A DNA stretch of 64,000 nucleotides, taken from the NCBI RefSeq assembly GCF_900591205.1, contig NZ_UUPU01000109.1, positions 62,001 to 126,000 of the forward strand, given 5' to 3'. Source of the stretch: Pseudomonas viridiflava. Lineage in GTDB: Bacteria > Pseudomonadota > Gammaproteobacteria > Pseudomonadales > Pseudomonadaceae. Below, piece after piece: positions 7,959 to 17,074 of this stretch. The translations under genes were made by a program, and so were the position numbers. Within the stretch, counting starts at the first letter, position 1. Each line of letters opens with the position of its first letter. Below the pieces are notes generated by a model that saw only the letters and a list, made by a program, of their open reading frames with translations, had not been told where the DNA came from and searched no databases.

Positions 7959-8540
7959 ATGTTCAACGTCAAACCCCTGGCCCTTGTCCTGCTGGCCGCT
8001 GCTGCCGTGCCTGCCCAGGCCGACTGGTATCTGGACAACGAGTCCTCGCGCCTGTCGTTCGTCACCACCAAAAATACCGAGATCGCCGAAGTGCATCGTT
8101 TCCTGGTGTTGCACGGCAAGGTCGACAGCAAGGGCGCGGCGCAGTTGGAAGTTGAGCTGGAGTCGATCAACAGTGGTATTCCGTTGCGTGACGAACGCAT
8201 GCGTAATGCGCTGTTCGAGATCAAGACTTTCCCCGACGCGCTGATCAGCGCGCAGATCAACCTGCAACCTATCAACGACCTGGCCCCCGGTGCGCAATTG
8301 GAATTGCGCTTGCCGCTGAGCGTCACCTTGCACGGCAAGACCCAGACTTATAGCGCCGAGTTGTTGGCCACGCGCCTCGATGACCGGCGCTTTCAAGTGG
8401 TGACTCTGGAGCCGGTGGTGTTGCATGCCGAGGATTTTGACCTGGCACCGGGCGTGGCAACGCTGCGCAAGGCGGCGGGGATCAAGTCGATCAGTTTGTC
8501 GGTGCCGGTGGGTGCGGTACTGATTTTTACGGCGCGCTGA
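7959..8540 (+). CDS. YceI-family periplasmic lipid-binding protein
   Basis: Product of 193 residues with a signal peptide ending near VPAQA. The mature part shows the YceI lipocalin-like pattern: DWYLDNESSRLSFVTTKN, LHGKVD, and later LSVTLHGKTQTYSAEL. YceI proteins bind isoprenoid chains in a beta-barrel; their cellular role is poorly defined. ATG at 7959 is preferred to a GTG two codons earlier because it gives a standard signal peptide. The next gene starts two bases past the stop, so they are probably co-transcribed. Confidence 0.88.
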   Translation: MFNVKPLALVLLAAAAVPAQADWYLDNESSRLSFVTTKNTEIAEVHRFLVLHGKVDSKGAAQLEVELESINSGIPLRDERMRNALFEIKTFPDALISAQINLQPINDLAPGAQLELRLPLSVTLHGKTQTYSAELLATRLDDRRFQVVTLEPVVLHAEDFDLAPGVATLRKAAGIKSISLSVPVGAVLIFTAR

Positions 8541-8541
8541 C

Positions 8542-9699
8542 ATGAGTGGCGCGGTGTTTCCCTGGCGCAGCGCCAACCGTTTCGAGTTGCTGATCGACGG
8601 CCCGCAGTTTTTCCCGCAGATGCTGGTGGGGATTGCGCGGGCCCAGCGCCAAGTCGACCTGGAGTTGTACCTGGTCGAAGCCGGGGCCTGTGCCGACGCG
8701 ATGGTGCAGGCGTTGGTGCTGGCCGCCGAGCGCGGTGTGCAGGTGCGTTGCCTGTTTGATGATTACGGCAGCCTGGCCTTTACCCTTGGGTTGCGCAAAC
8801 GCCTGACCGATGCCGGTGTGGAGCTGCGTTTCTACAATCGCCTGAGCTGGCGGCGCTGGATGCGCAACCTGTATCGCGACCACCGCAAACTGTTGCTGAT
8901 CGACCAGAGTATCGCCGTGGTCGGGGGGACCGGGGTCACCGATGAGTTCTGGACGCCGGGGCAGGACAGCGCCGACTGGCATGAAGTGATGGTGCAGATC
9001 AGCGGCCCGCTGGTGCTGGACTGGCAGGCGCTGTTCGACCGCCAATGGCACGCCAATGCGGCGCGCCGCGAGTGGAAACCTGCCACCCATTTCGGTTTGC
9101 CGCGTTTGCCCAAGGTGCCCGCGACCGGGCCTGGCCTGGGCCGCGTTGCGTATGCCGACGCCCGCCAGCACCGCGATATCTTGCAGTCGCTGATTCGCGC
9201 CTTGAACAGCAGCCGGCAGCGCATCTGGCTGGCCACGCCGTATTTTTTGCCGACCTGGAGCGTGCGCCGCGCCTTGCGCCGTGCGGCCGGGCGCGGGGTG
9301 GATGTGCGTTTGTTGCTGACTGGCCCGCGTACCGATCACCCGTCCGTGCGTTACGCCGGGCACCGTTATTACCCGCGTCTACTGCGTTCGGGCGTGCAGA
9401 TTTTTGAGTATCAGCCGTGTTTCCTGCACCTGAAAATGGTGCTGGTGGACGATTGGGTCAGCATTGGTTCATGCAATTTCGATCACTGGAATTTGCGCTT
9501 CAACCTGGAAGCCAATCTGGAGGCGCTGGACCCTGAGCTGACGCTGGCCGTGGCGGGCAGTTTCGAACGGGATTTTGCCCTGAGCCAGGCGGTGAGCCTG
9601 GAGGATTGGAAAGCGCGGCCGTTGTGGCGGCGGGTGAAGCAGCGGGTGTGGGGGTGGATTGATCGGTTGGTAGTTAACTTGCTGGATAGACGCGGCTGA
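8542..9699 (+). CDS. clsB: Phospholipase D-family cardiolipin synthase (ClsB type)
   Basis: Product of 385 residues with two HKD motifs: H114/K116/D121 (HRKLLLID) followed by VVGG, and H296/K298/D303 (HLKMVLVD) followed by SIGSCNFD. It has no N-terminal membrane helices, as in ClsB. The family condenses phosphatidylglycerol with another phospholipid to make cardiolipin through a phosphohistidine intermediate at the inner membrane. The start ATG is one base after the yceI stop codon. Family assignment is firm; exact lipid substrates are inferred. Confidence 0.87.
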   Translation: MSGAVFPWRSANRFELLIDGPQFFPQMLVGIARAQRQVDLELYLVEAGACADAMVQALVLAAERGVQVRCLFDDYGSLAFTLGLRKRLTDAGVELRFYNRLSWRRWMRNLYRDHRKLLLIDQSIAVVGGTGVTDEFWTPGQDSADWHEVMVQISGPLVLDWQALFDRQWHANAARREWKPATHFGLPRLPKVPATGPGLGRVAYADARQHRDILQSLIRALNSSRQRIWLATPYFLPTWSVRRALRRAAGRGVDVRLLLTGPRTDHPSVRYAGHRYYPRLLRSGVQIFEYQPCFLHLKMVLVDDWVSIGSCNFDHWNLRFNLEANLEALDPELTLAVAGSFERDFALSQAVSLEDWKARPLWRRVKQRVWGWIDRLVVNLLDRRG

Positions 9700-9718
9700 C
9701 CAGGCCACTGAGATCAAC

Positions 9719-9791
9719 TGTGGGAGCTGGCTTGCCTGCGATGGCGGTGGTGAATATTCCACCGCTATCGCAGGCAAGCCAGCTCCCACAT
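9719..9791. repeat. REPIN-type inverted pair, GTGGGAGCTGGCTTGCCTGCGAT family
   Basis: TGTGGGAGCTGGCTTGCCTG at 9720 and its inverted copy at about 9770-9788 flank a short spacer containing a mirrored GGTGG/CCACC. It sits between convergent clsB and bglX. The arm sequence marks a second REP family, distinct from GTGGGAGGGGGCTTG. Confidence 0.85.
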
Positions 9792-9813
9792 TGACCGCGT
9801 TTACAGCTTTAGA

Positions 9814-12105
9814 TCAGAGCAATTCAAAGGTCTGCTGCTGCACAGCCTGGGAATCCAGCCCGATCTGCACATTGAACTCACCCGGTTCTGCCGCGAACTT
9901 GAGCTGGGTGTTGTAGAACTTCAAGTCTTCCTCGGTGATGGTGAAGTGCAGGGTGCGCTCTTCGCCGGCCTTGAGCATGACCTTCTGGAAGTTTTTCAGC
10001 TCTTTGATCGGGCGGATCATCGAGCCGGCCACATCCTGGATATACAGCTGCACCACGGTTTCGCCATCGAGCTTGCCGGTGTTCGTTACCGTGACGCTGG
10101 CGTCGAGCTTGCCGGTCTTGTTCAGGGTGGTGGACGACAGCGCCATGTCCGACAGGCTGAACGAGGTGTAGCTCAGGCCATAACCGAACGGAAACAGCGG
10201 CCCGGTGGTGTCATCGAAGTACTGCGAGGTGTAGTTGCCCGGCTTGCCAGGGGTAAACGGCCGGCCGATGGTCAGGTGGTTGTAGTAGGTGGGAATCTGC
10301 CCGACCGAACGTGGGAAGGTGATCGGCAGCTTGCCCGAAGGGTTGTAGTCACCGAACAGCACGTCGGCGATGGCGTTGCCGCCTTCGGTGCCGGCGAACC
10401 AGGTTTCGAGGATCGCGTCGGCTTGCTGGTTTTCCTCGACAATCGACAGTGGGCGGCCGTTCATCAGCACCAGTACCAACGGCTTGCCGGTGGCTTTGAG
10501 GGCCTTGATCAGGTCGCGCTGGCTTTGCGGGATGTTCAGGTCGGTGCGGCTCGAGGATTCATGGGACATGCCACGCGACTCGCCCACGGCAGCCACCACC
10601 ACGTCGGCATCCTTGGCGGCCTTGACCGCTTCGTCGATCATTACTTGCGCCGGGCGGGTGTCATCCGACACTTCCGGGGCATCGAAGTTTAGGAAGTTGA
10701 GGTAGTCGACTACAGCCTTGTCGTGGGTGATGTTGGCGCCACGGGCATAGATGATCTTGCCTTTTTCGCCGATCACCGCGTTCATGCCGTCGAGCAGGGT
10801 CACCGATTGCGCCGGTTTGCCGGCCGCCGCCCAGCTGCCCATCATGTCGATGGGGGCCTTGGCCAGTGGGCCGACCAGGGCGATGGTCGCGGATTTTTTC
10901 AGCGGCAGTGTTTCGTTCTGGTTTTTCAACAGCACCAGGCTGCGGCGCGCGACGTCGCGGGCGTCGGCACGGTGCAGGCGGCTCTCGGCGTTTGTGTCGG
11001 CCGGGTCATCCTCGGCCTTGCCGATACGCAGGTACGGGTCTTTGAACAGGCCCATGTCGTACTTGGCGGCGAGCACTTCACGCACGGCGTTGTCGATATC
11101 GCTTTGTTCGATCTCGCCGGATTTCAGCAGGCCCGGTAATTCCTTGCCGTAGAGCGAGTCGTTCATGCTCATGTCGATGCCGGCCTTGATCGCCAGCTTC
11201 GCGGCCTCACGCCCGTCCTTGGCCACGCCATGCTTGATCAGCTCGACGATTGCGCCGTGGTCGCTCACGGCCAGGCCCTTGAAGCCCCAGTCCCTGCGCA
11301 GCAAGTCGTTCATCAGCCAGGTGTTGGCGGTGGCGGGCACGCCGTTGATCGAGTTGAGCGCCACCATCACGCCGCCGGAACCGGCCTTGATCGCCGCGTG
11401 GTACGGCGGAAGGTAGTCCTGGTACATCTTGACCGGGCTCATGTCGACCACGTTGTAATCGCGACCGCCTTCCACCGCGCCATAGAGGGCGAAGTGCTTG
11501 ACGCTGGCCATGATGCTGTCGGCGTTGGCGGGGCTGACGCCCTGGAACGCCTTGACCATTACTTCGGCGATCCGCGAGACCAGGTAGGTGTCTTCGCCGA
11601 AACCTTCGGACGTGCGGCCCCAGCGTGGGTCGCGGGAGATATCGACCATCGGCGCAAAGGTGATGTCGAGGCTGTCGGCGGCGGCTTCCCGGGCGGCGAT
11701 GCGCCCGGAGCGGCCGATGGCGTCCATGTCCCAGCTGGAGGCCAGGGCCAGGCTGATCGGGAAGATGGTACGGTGGCCGTGGATCACGTCATAGGCGAAG
11801 AACATCGGGATCTTCAGCCGGCTGCGCATGGCCGCGTCCTGCATCGGACGGTTTTCCGGGCGGGTGATCGAATTGAAGGTGCCACCGATGCGGCCTGCGG
11901 CGATTTCCTTGCGGATCAGCTCGCGGGGCATCTCGGGGCCGATGCTGATCAGGCGCAATTGGCCGATCTTTTCATCCAGGGTCATCTGCTTGAGCAGGTC
12001 GCTGACAAAGGCGTCCTTGTCTTTAAGCGCAGCAGGCTTTGTTTCTGCCCACACGGGGTAACTGGCCAGAGTGGCAACAAGGCCGAGCAAACACAGCTTC
12101 TTCAT
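9814..12105 (-). CDS. bglX: Periplasmic beta-glucosidase, glycoside hydrolase family 3
   Basis: Product of 763 residues, standard for BglX. A signal peptide (MKKLCLLGLVATLASYPVWA) exports it to the periplasm. The GH3 N-terminal barrel follows, with the nucleophile Asp in KGLAVSDHGAIVEL, then the GH3 C-terminal domain and a fibronectin III-like domain ending in VQIGLDSQAVQ. It removes terminal beta-linked glucose from oligosaccharides. The start at 12105 leaves a proper signal peptide; the frame extends seven codons further without coding likeness. No sugar transporter is adjacent, so it appears to be a single-gene unit. Confidence 0.95.
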   Translation of the reverse strand: MKKLCLLGLVATLASYPVWAETKPAALKDKDAFVSDLLKQMTLDEKIGQLRLISIGPEMPRELIRKEIAAGRIGGTFNSITRPENRPMQDAAMRSRLKIPMFFAYDVIHGHRTIFPISLALASSWDMDAIGRSGRIAAREAAADSLDITFAPMVDISRDPRWGRTSEGFGEDTYLVSRIAEVMVKAFQGVSPANADSIMASVKHFALYGAVEGGRDYNVVDMSPVKMYQDYLPPYHAAIKAGSGGVMVALNSINGVPATANTWLMNDLLRRDWGFKGLAVSDHGAIVELIKHGVAKDGREAAKLAIKAGIDMSMNDSLYGKELPGLLKSGEIEQSDIDNAVREVLAAKYDMGLFKDPYLRIGKAEDDPADTNAESRLHRADARDVARRSLVLLKNQNETLPLKKSATIALVGPLAKAPIDMMGSWAAAGKPAQSVTLLDGMNAVIGEKGKIIYARGANITHDKAVVDYLNFLNFDAPEVSDDTRPAQVMIDEAVKAAKDADVVVAAVGESRGMSHESSSRTDLNIPQSQRDLIKALKATGKPLVLVLMNGRPLSIVEENQQADAILETWFAGTEGGNAIADVLFGDYNPSGKLPITFPRSVGQIPTYYNHLTIGRPFTPGKPGNYTSQYFDDTTGPLFPFGYGLSYTSFSLSDMALSSTTLNKTGKLDASVTVTNTGKLDGETVVQLYIQDVAGSMIRPIKELKNFQKVMLKAGEERTLHFTITEEDLKFYNTQLKFAAEPGEFNVQIGLDSQAVQQQTFELL

Positions 12106-12349
12106 GAATATCCTTTTTGGGCTCACTGCACAGCGAAAATGCGCTGTTCTGCCAAAATGTGGGGAACATATGTTGTTGTTCGAGTGTTATTGCAGTAAAT
12201 GCACGACACTTGTGAACTCTTATTCGCGCTGGGCATCTTTTTAGCTGATTGGCCTGATGCATTCCAGTGGTGGTGGCGGATTATGCCCCAAGCGCGCGGT
12301 GTATAGGGCTAGTCGTAACATTCCATCAAGATTGGGCAGGAGAAACACC

Positions 12350-12961
12350 ATGCAAGCAGCACAAGGTTACCGCTGGGGCTTGAGAGCCGCGGTTTTGCTT
12401 TTGATCAGCAGCGTGCTCAGCGGCTGCGGCATCAACAACATCCCGACCCTGGACGAACAGGCCAAGGCCGCCTGGGGCCAGGTGCAAAACCAGTACCAGC
12501 GCCGTGCCGACCTGATCCCCAACCTGGTGGAAGTGGTCAAGGGCTACGCCGCCCATGAGCAGGACACCCTCACCGCGGTGATTGAAGCGCGGGCCAAGGC
12601 CACCTCGATCCAGGTGGATGCCAGCACCCTCGACAACCCGGAAAAACTCAAGCAGTTCCAGCAAGCCCAGGATGGCTTGAGCGGTGCGCTCAGCCGCTTG
12701 ATGGTGGTGTCCGAGCGCTACCCGGACCTGAAAGCCAACCAGAACTTCCTGGCCCTGCAATCGCAACTTGAAGGCACGGAAAACCGTATTGCCGTGGCCC
12801 GCCGCGATTTTATCCAGGCCGTGCAAGCCTATAACACCGAAATCCGCACGTTCCCCGGCCGCCTGTGGCATAGCGTGATGTACAGCGACTTGCCGATCCG
12901 CGCCACGTTTGAAGCCACCAGTGCCGATGCCGATAAAGCGCCGCAAGTGAAGTTCAAATAA
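12350..12961 (+). CDS. lemA: LemA-family lipoprotein
   Basis: Product of 203 residues. The signal segment ends in a lipobox (VLSGCG), followed by the LemA core: AWGQVQNQYQRRADLIPNLV, TLTAVIEARAKAT and YNTEIRTFPG. LemA proteins are helical-bundle envelope proteins of unresolved role. Here it leads a set with two TPM-domain proteins, a common bacterial arrangement. ATG at 12350 follows GGGCAGGAGAAACACC, a good ribosome site. It is not the GacS sensor also once called LemA in Pseudomonas. Confidence 0.9.
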   Translation: MQAAQGYRWGLRAAVLLLISSVLSGCGINNIPTLDEQAKAAWGQVQNQYQRRADLIPNLVEVVKGYAAHEQDTLTAVIEARAKATSIQVDASTLDNPEKLKQFQQAQDGLSGALSRLMVVSERYPDLKANQNFLALQSQLEGTENRIAVARRDFIQAVQAYNTEIRTFPGRLWHSVMYSDLPIRATFEATSADADKAPQVKFK

Positions 12962-12979
12962 GACTTTCCTGAGGTGTCG

Positions 12980-13708
12980 ATGCGTTTATTACGGATAGGC
13001 TTGGCGCTGTGGCTGCTGGCTTGCGTGGGTGTGGCCCAGGCGGCGCTGACCTTCCCGGCCTTGACCGGGCGGGTGGTGGACAGCGCCCAGATGATCGACC
13101 CGGCGGTACGTGCGCAGATTACCCAGCAATTGCAGGCGCTGGAGCAAACCTCCGGCGACCAGATTGTGGTGGTCACCGTGCCCGACCTGCAGGGCGTGCC
13201 GATTGAGGATTACGGTTACCAACTGGGCCGCCAATGGGGCATTGGCCAAAAGGGCAAGGACAACGGCGCGCTGTTGATCGTCGCACGCGATGAGCGCAAA
13301 TTGCGCATCGAAGTCGGCTATGGCCTGGAAGGCGTGCTCACCGATGCGCAGTCGTGGGTGATCATCAACCAGGTGATCGCGCCCAAGTTCAAGGCCGGCA
13401 ATTACAGCCAGGGCATCAGCGACGGTGTGTCGGCGATGGTGCAGGTGGTGGGAGGCGAGCCGTTGGCGGTGCCGGCGCATGTGGCGGATGCCAACTTTGC
13501 CAAGGATAATCCCGGGTTTTCCATCGGCCTGTTTATCCTGCTGATCGGCGTGTTGTGGCTGTGCAATCGCATGGGGCTGCCGGTAGGCGCGATCCTGCTG
13601 GCGATTCTCAGCAGCAGCGGGCGCGGCGGTGGTGGTGGGGGAGGTGGCGGTGGTTTCCGGGGCGGCGGTGGCGGCTTCGGCGGCGGCGGGGCTTCGGGCG
13701 GCTGGTAA
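12980..13708 (+). CDS. TPM-domain membrane protein with Gly-rich tail (YgcG type)
   Basis: Product of 242 residues: signal peptide (about 1-21), TPM/TLP18.3 domain (about 25-150: GRVVDSAQMID, VVVTVPDLQG, IGQKGKDNGALLIVA, IEVGYGLEG), a hydrophobic segment near 180-205, then a glycine-rich tail. The TPM domain faces the periplasm; some homologues are phosphatases. ATG at 12980 is preferred to GTG at 12974 because CTGAGG lies at the right distance. It starts 18 bp after lemA, which fits a functional unit in the envelope. Confidence 0.88.
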   Translation: MRLLRIGLALWLLACVGVAQAALTFPALTGRVVDSAQMIDPAVRAQITQQLQALEQTSGDQIVVVTVPDLQGVPIEDYGYQLGRQWGIGQKGKDNGALLIVARDERKLRIEVGYGLEGVLTDAQSWVIINQVIAPKFKAGNYSQGISDGVSAMVQVVGGEPLAVPAHVADANFAKDNPGFSIGLFILLIGVLWLCNRMGLPVGAILLAILSSSGRGGGGGGGGGGFRGGGGGFGGGGASGGW

Positions 13709-13736
13709 TGACAATAATGAGAGAGCAACTACAACC

Positions 13737-14354
13737 ATGGCATTACTGACCGAACACGAGCAGCGCCAAGTCGCCGAAGCAATCGCCCGGGTGGAAAAAA
13801 ACACCGACGCGGAGCTGGTGACTGTGCTGGCGGCCCGCGCCGACGATTACGCCTACATCCCGCTGCTGTGGGCCAGCCTGATTGCCTTGGTGGTGCCTGG
13901 CGTGGTGCATTACTTGTCGGGCTACCTGACCATGTACACCTTGCTGTTGGCGCAATGGGCGACGTTTATCGTGTTGTGCCTGGTGTTTCGCCTGCCCAAG
14001 GTCACTACTCGGTTGATCCCGCGCTCAGTGCGCCATTGGCGTGCTTCCAACCTGGCGCGGCGTCAGTTCCTGGAGCAGAACCTGCACCACACCTTGGGCA
14101 GCACCGGCGTGCTGATTTTTGTCAGTGAGGCCGAGCGCTATGTGGAGATTCTGGTGGATGACGGTATTTCCAAGTGCTTGGATGACAGCAGTTGGGATGT
14201 GATCGTCCAGGCGTTCACCCAGCAGGTGAAGCAGGGGCAGACGTTGGCGGGGTTTATCAGTTGCATTGAAGCCTGTGGTGAGTTGCTGAAGGTGCATGTG
14301 CCGGTGACCCAGACGCGTAATGAGTTGCCGAACCGTCTGGTGGTACTCGAATAG
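13737..14354 (+). CDS. TPM-domain membrane protein
   Basis: Product of 205 residues. The TPM fold is split by membrane helices: an N-terminal cytosolic stretch (LLTEHEQRQVAEAIARVEKN, TDAELVTVLAARADDY), two hydrophobic segments at about 40-90, then the domain remainder with TGVLIFVSEAERYVEILVDDG. It is the third gene of the LemA-TPM-TPM set, 28 bp after the previous stop. ATG at 13737 is chosen because upstream codons in this frame read the Gly-rich tail of the preceding gene. Confidence 0.85.
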   Translation: MALLTEHEQRQVAEAIARVEKNTDAELVTVLAARADDYAYIPLLWASLIALVVPGVVHYLSGYLTMYTLLLAQWATFIVLCLVFRLPKVTTRLIPRSVRHWRASNLARRQFLEQNLHHTLGSTGVLIFVSEAERYVEILVDDGISKCLDDSSWDVIVQAFTQQVKQGQTLAGFISCIEACGELLKVHVPVTQTRNELPNRLVVLE

Positions 14355-14373
14355 CCCAGCCAACACCGCATCT

Positions 14374-14483
14374 ATGTGGGAGCTGCTTTTTTTCGGTGGG
14401 AGCCGGGCTTGCCCGCGATGGCATCACCTCGGTTTACCTGATGGACCGAAGCGCCTGCATCGCAGGCAAGCCAGCTCCCACAC
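14374..14483. repeat. Compound REP element with GTGGGAGC arms
   Basis: TGTGGGAGCTGCTTTTTTTC is followed by GGTGGGAGCCGGGCTTGCCC, a 60-base spacer, and the inverted arm GGCAAGCCAGCTCCCACAC. The first short copy looks like a truncated extra REP beside a normal pair. It lies after the TPM gene. Confidence 0.8.
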
Positions 14484-14602
14484 AAGTGAGCTTGCACCTA
14501 TAAACGAGGTTGGCTTATTGACCGTTGATCAAATAACCCCGTGCCCTTAACCCCCATCCCCCCTAAAATGCCCGGCATTCCCAGCCCGAGGCGTTTTTGT
14601 TC

Positions 14603-15820
14603 ATGTCCGTCACCGCTCAACCTGCCAGCCCTGCGCCGGATCATCACGCCCAGTTCATCGAACTGCTGAGCGCAAGCCTTGCGCAGAATGCGTTTATCAA
14701 GCTGGTGCTGGCCAAGTACGTGGGCGATGAGGCCGAACTGCAACGGCTGATCATCAAACCCGTGACGGTCAAGGAGCAGGCATGCCTGTCCTTCGTCTAC
14801 CGCTACAAGACCCGCGACATCACCAAGAACCTGCCCCTGGTCGACGGCATCGCGGCGATTGCCGAGTTGCTGCCGGCCGCGTTCAAGAACGCGCATTTGC
14901 TGTCGCTGACCGACGAAGCCCAGTTGGAATACAGCAAGAAGAACAAAAGTTCGCTGTTCAAAAGCAAGCCCCAGCAACTGCGCGAGGCGCCATCGGCTGA
15001 GCATAACCGCGAGAAAAATCGCTTCCTCGACCTGAGCCGGCCGTTCCTCGCCGACCTCGGCGTGACCGACGCCAAACACGCGCTGATCCCGTCGATGTCG
15101 CGCAAGTGGAAGCAAATCAACAAGTTCATCGAAGTGTTCAGCCATGCGCTGACCTCGTCACCCCTGAAACTCGACCAGCCGGTACGCGTCGCTGATTTTG
15201 GTTCAGGCAAGGGCTACCTGACCTTCGCCATCCACGATTACCTGCGCAACACGCTCAAGGCAGACGGCGAAGTGACTGGCGTGGAATTGCGCGAAGACAT
15301 GGTGACCCTGTGCAACAGCGCCGCCGCCCGTCTGGAGCACCCGGGGCTGGTGTTCAAATGCGGTGATGTGCGCAGCGTGGCGCCCAGCGACCTGGACGTG
15401 ATGATCGCCCTGCATGCCTGCGATATCGCCACCGACTACGCGATCCACACCGGTATCCGTTCCGGTGCGTCGATCATCATGTGCTCGCCGTGCTGCCATA
15501 AACAGATTCGCTTGCAGATCCAGAGCCCGGTACTGCTCAAACCGATGCTGCAATACGGCCTGCACCTGGGCCAACAGGCCGAGATGGTCACCGACAGCCT
15601 GCGTGCGCTGTACCTTGAAGCCTGCGGCTATGAGACCAAGGTGTTTGAGTTCATCTCGTTGGAACACACCAACAAGAACAAGATGATCCTCGCGGTCAAA
15701 CGCGCCGAGCCTTTGGACAATGCGCAGTTGCTGGAGAAGATCCAGGAATTGAAGGCGTTCTACCACATCAGCGAGCACTGCCTGGAAACCCTGCTGCGCG
15801 CGGATGGTTACCTGACCTGA
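14603..15820 (+). CDS. Class I SAM-dependent methyltransferase, Methyltransf_32 type
   Basis: Product of 405 residues. The C-terminal half carries a Rossmann methyltransferase domain: motif I VADFGSGKGYLTFA (about 197-210), an acidic TGVELREDM, then IALHACDIATD and CSPCCHKQ. The HACD and SPCCH segments are typical of the family that includes eukaryotic METTL25/RRNAD1-like proteins. An N-terminal region (1-190) contains LSRPFLADLGVTD and probably binds substrate. Substrate, perhaps rRNA or a protein, is unknown. ATG at 14603 is preferred to TTG two codons before. Flanked by REP elements, it seems to be transcribed alone. Confidence 0.82.
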   Translation: MSVTAQPASPAPDHHAQFIELLSASLAQNAFIKLVLAKYVGDEAELQRLIIKPVTVKEQACLSFVYRYKTRDITKNLPLVDGIAAIAELLPAAFKNAHLLSLTDEAQLEYSKKNKSSLFKSKPQQLREAPSAEHNREKNRFLDLSRPFLADLGVTDAKHALIPSMSRKWKQINKFIEVFSHALTSSPLKLDQPVRVADFGSGKGYLTFAIHDYLRNTLKADGEVTGVELREDMVTLCNSAAARLEHPGLVFKCGDVRSVAPSDLDVMIALHACDIATDYAIHTGIRSGASIIMCSPCCHKQIRLQIQSPVLLKPMLQYGLHLGQQAEMVTDSLRALYLEACGYETKVFEFISLEHTNKNKMILAVKRAEPLDNAQLLEKIQELKAFYHISEHCLETLLRADGYLT

Positions 15821-15840
15821 CCTGACGTGAGCACGGTCCC

Positions 15841-15914
15841 CTGTGGGAGCTGGCTTGCCTGCGATGGCGGTGGTGACTGACACATCGCTATCGCAGGCAA
15901 GCCAGCTCCCACAT
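15841..15914. repeat. REPIN-type inverted pair, GTGGGAGCTGGCTTGCCTGCGAT family
   Basis: CTGTGGGAGCTGGCTTGCCT and its inverted copy AGGCAAGCCAGCTCCCACAT, with a short spacer, lie between convergent genes. The last bases touch the stop codon of the DMT transporter. It has the same family and spacing as the element at 9719. Confidence 0.85.
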
Positions 15915-16814
15915 TTAGATTGTGCTCGGCTTTGAAACGGGTGCTGGCTGCACCGCCGTCTTGCGCCCCAGCATCACCGTCACGATCACCCCACACGCAA
16001 ACACCCACGTAATCGGCTCGATATGCTCACCAAAAAACAGCGCCGAAAACGCGATGGTGAAGAAGATCTGCAACAGCTGGATCTGGCTGACCCGCGCAAT
16101 GCCGCCCATGGCCAACCCGGCATACCAGGCAAAAAAACCAAGAAACTGCGAGAACAACGACACATAGCCAAACGCCCACCACGCGCGCATGGAAATCGCC
16201 CCTTGATGCTGCGCCGCCAAGTACCACACCGGCCCGATCAGCACTGGCGTCGACAGCACCAATGCCCAGCAGATCACCTGCCAGCCGCCCATCTCCTTGG
16301 CCAACCGTCCGCCTTCGGCATATCCCAGGCCGCCGACGGCAATTGCGCCGAGCATCAACAGGTCGCCGGCCTGAATACTGCCGGCACCGGTGATCAACGC
16401 GTAACTCAACACCAGCGCACTGCCGAGCGCCGCGCAGGCCCAGAAGGCTTTCGACGGCCGCTCATGGGACAGCCACGCCGCATACAGCGCCACGCACAGC
16501 GGTTGCAGGCCGTTGACCAGCGCGCCATGGGAGGCCGGCAAGGTTTGCATGGCCCAGGCCGACAGCACCGGAAACCCCAGGATCACGCCCGCGATCACCA
16601 GGCACAGCCCGCGCACCTGGCGCCAGGTGGGCCAGCGCTCACGGCGCCACAGCAACAGCGCCGCCGCCGGGATTGCCGCGAACAATGCGCGGCCAAGGCC
16701 GTTGAGCAAGGGGTGGATTTCCTGCACCACGATACGGGTGAAGGGCAGGGTCAAACTGAAGATGATGACGCCCAGCAGGCCGAGGGCCATGCCGGTGTTT
16801 TCGCGCGAGCTCAT
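15915..16814 (-). CDS. DMT-superfamily (EamA) transporter
   Basis: Product of 299 residues with about ten hydrophobic segments arranged as two EamA repeats (ALGLLGVIIFSLTLPFTRIV and LLMLGAIAVGGLGYAEGGRL). The family exports amino acids and metabolites through the inner membrane. MSSRENTGMALGLLG at 16814 is selected after GGAGGGATC; upstream codons do not look membrane-like. Substrate unknown, no adjacent regulator, and the gene appears monocistronic. Confidence 0.87.
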   Translation of the reverse strand: MSSRENTGMALGLLGVIIFSLTLPFTRIVVQEIHPLLNGLGRALFAAIPAAALLLWRRERWPTWRQVRGLCLVIAGVILGFPVLSAWAMQTLPASHGALVNGLQPLCVALYAAWLSHERPSKAFWACAALGSALVLSYALITGAGSIQAGDLLMLGAIAVGGLGYAEGGRLAKEMGGWQVICWALVLSTPVLIGPVWYLAAQHQGAISMRAWWAFGYVSLFSQFLGFFAWYAGLAMGGIARVSQIQLLQIFFTIAFSALFFGEHIEPITWVFACGVIVTVMLGRKTAVQPAPVSKPSTI

Positions 16815-16963
16815 GGGAGGGATCCGAAATCCAGAGGGCTTCAAAGGAAGCCCATCTAGCCACAACCCCCGCCGATTGAGGGCCTACAGCTGATCGCTGA
16901 TTTGTCCGTACAGTTTCAATCGCTCGGTTGGCCGTGCCGCCGCTTTCGCAGCCTCGCTAAAGC

Positions 16964-17021
16964 TCGACAGCTCCCACATTGGCTCTGCATTCGCTCCGCG
17001 ATCTCCTGTGGGAGCTGTCGA
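16964..17021. repeat. REP-like inverted repeat with TCGACAGCTCCCACA arms in inside-out orientation
   Basis: TCGACAGCTCCCACA and TGTGGGAGCTGTCGA flank a 29-base spacer. Compared with the other elements the GTGGGAG core faces the other way, and outer partial copies (CGGTTGGCCG, CGCCTCGGTTG) surround it. It lies in the gap between the DMT transporter and the TonB receptor. Confidence 0.65.
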
Positions 17022-17074
17022 CAAGGGATCGCCTCGGTTGTGCTGACAAACCGAGGCATCTGAATCGCCTGACC

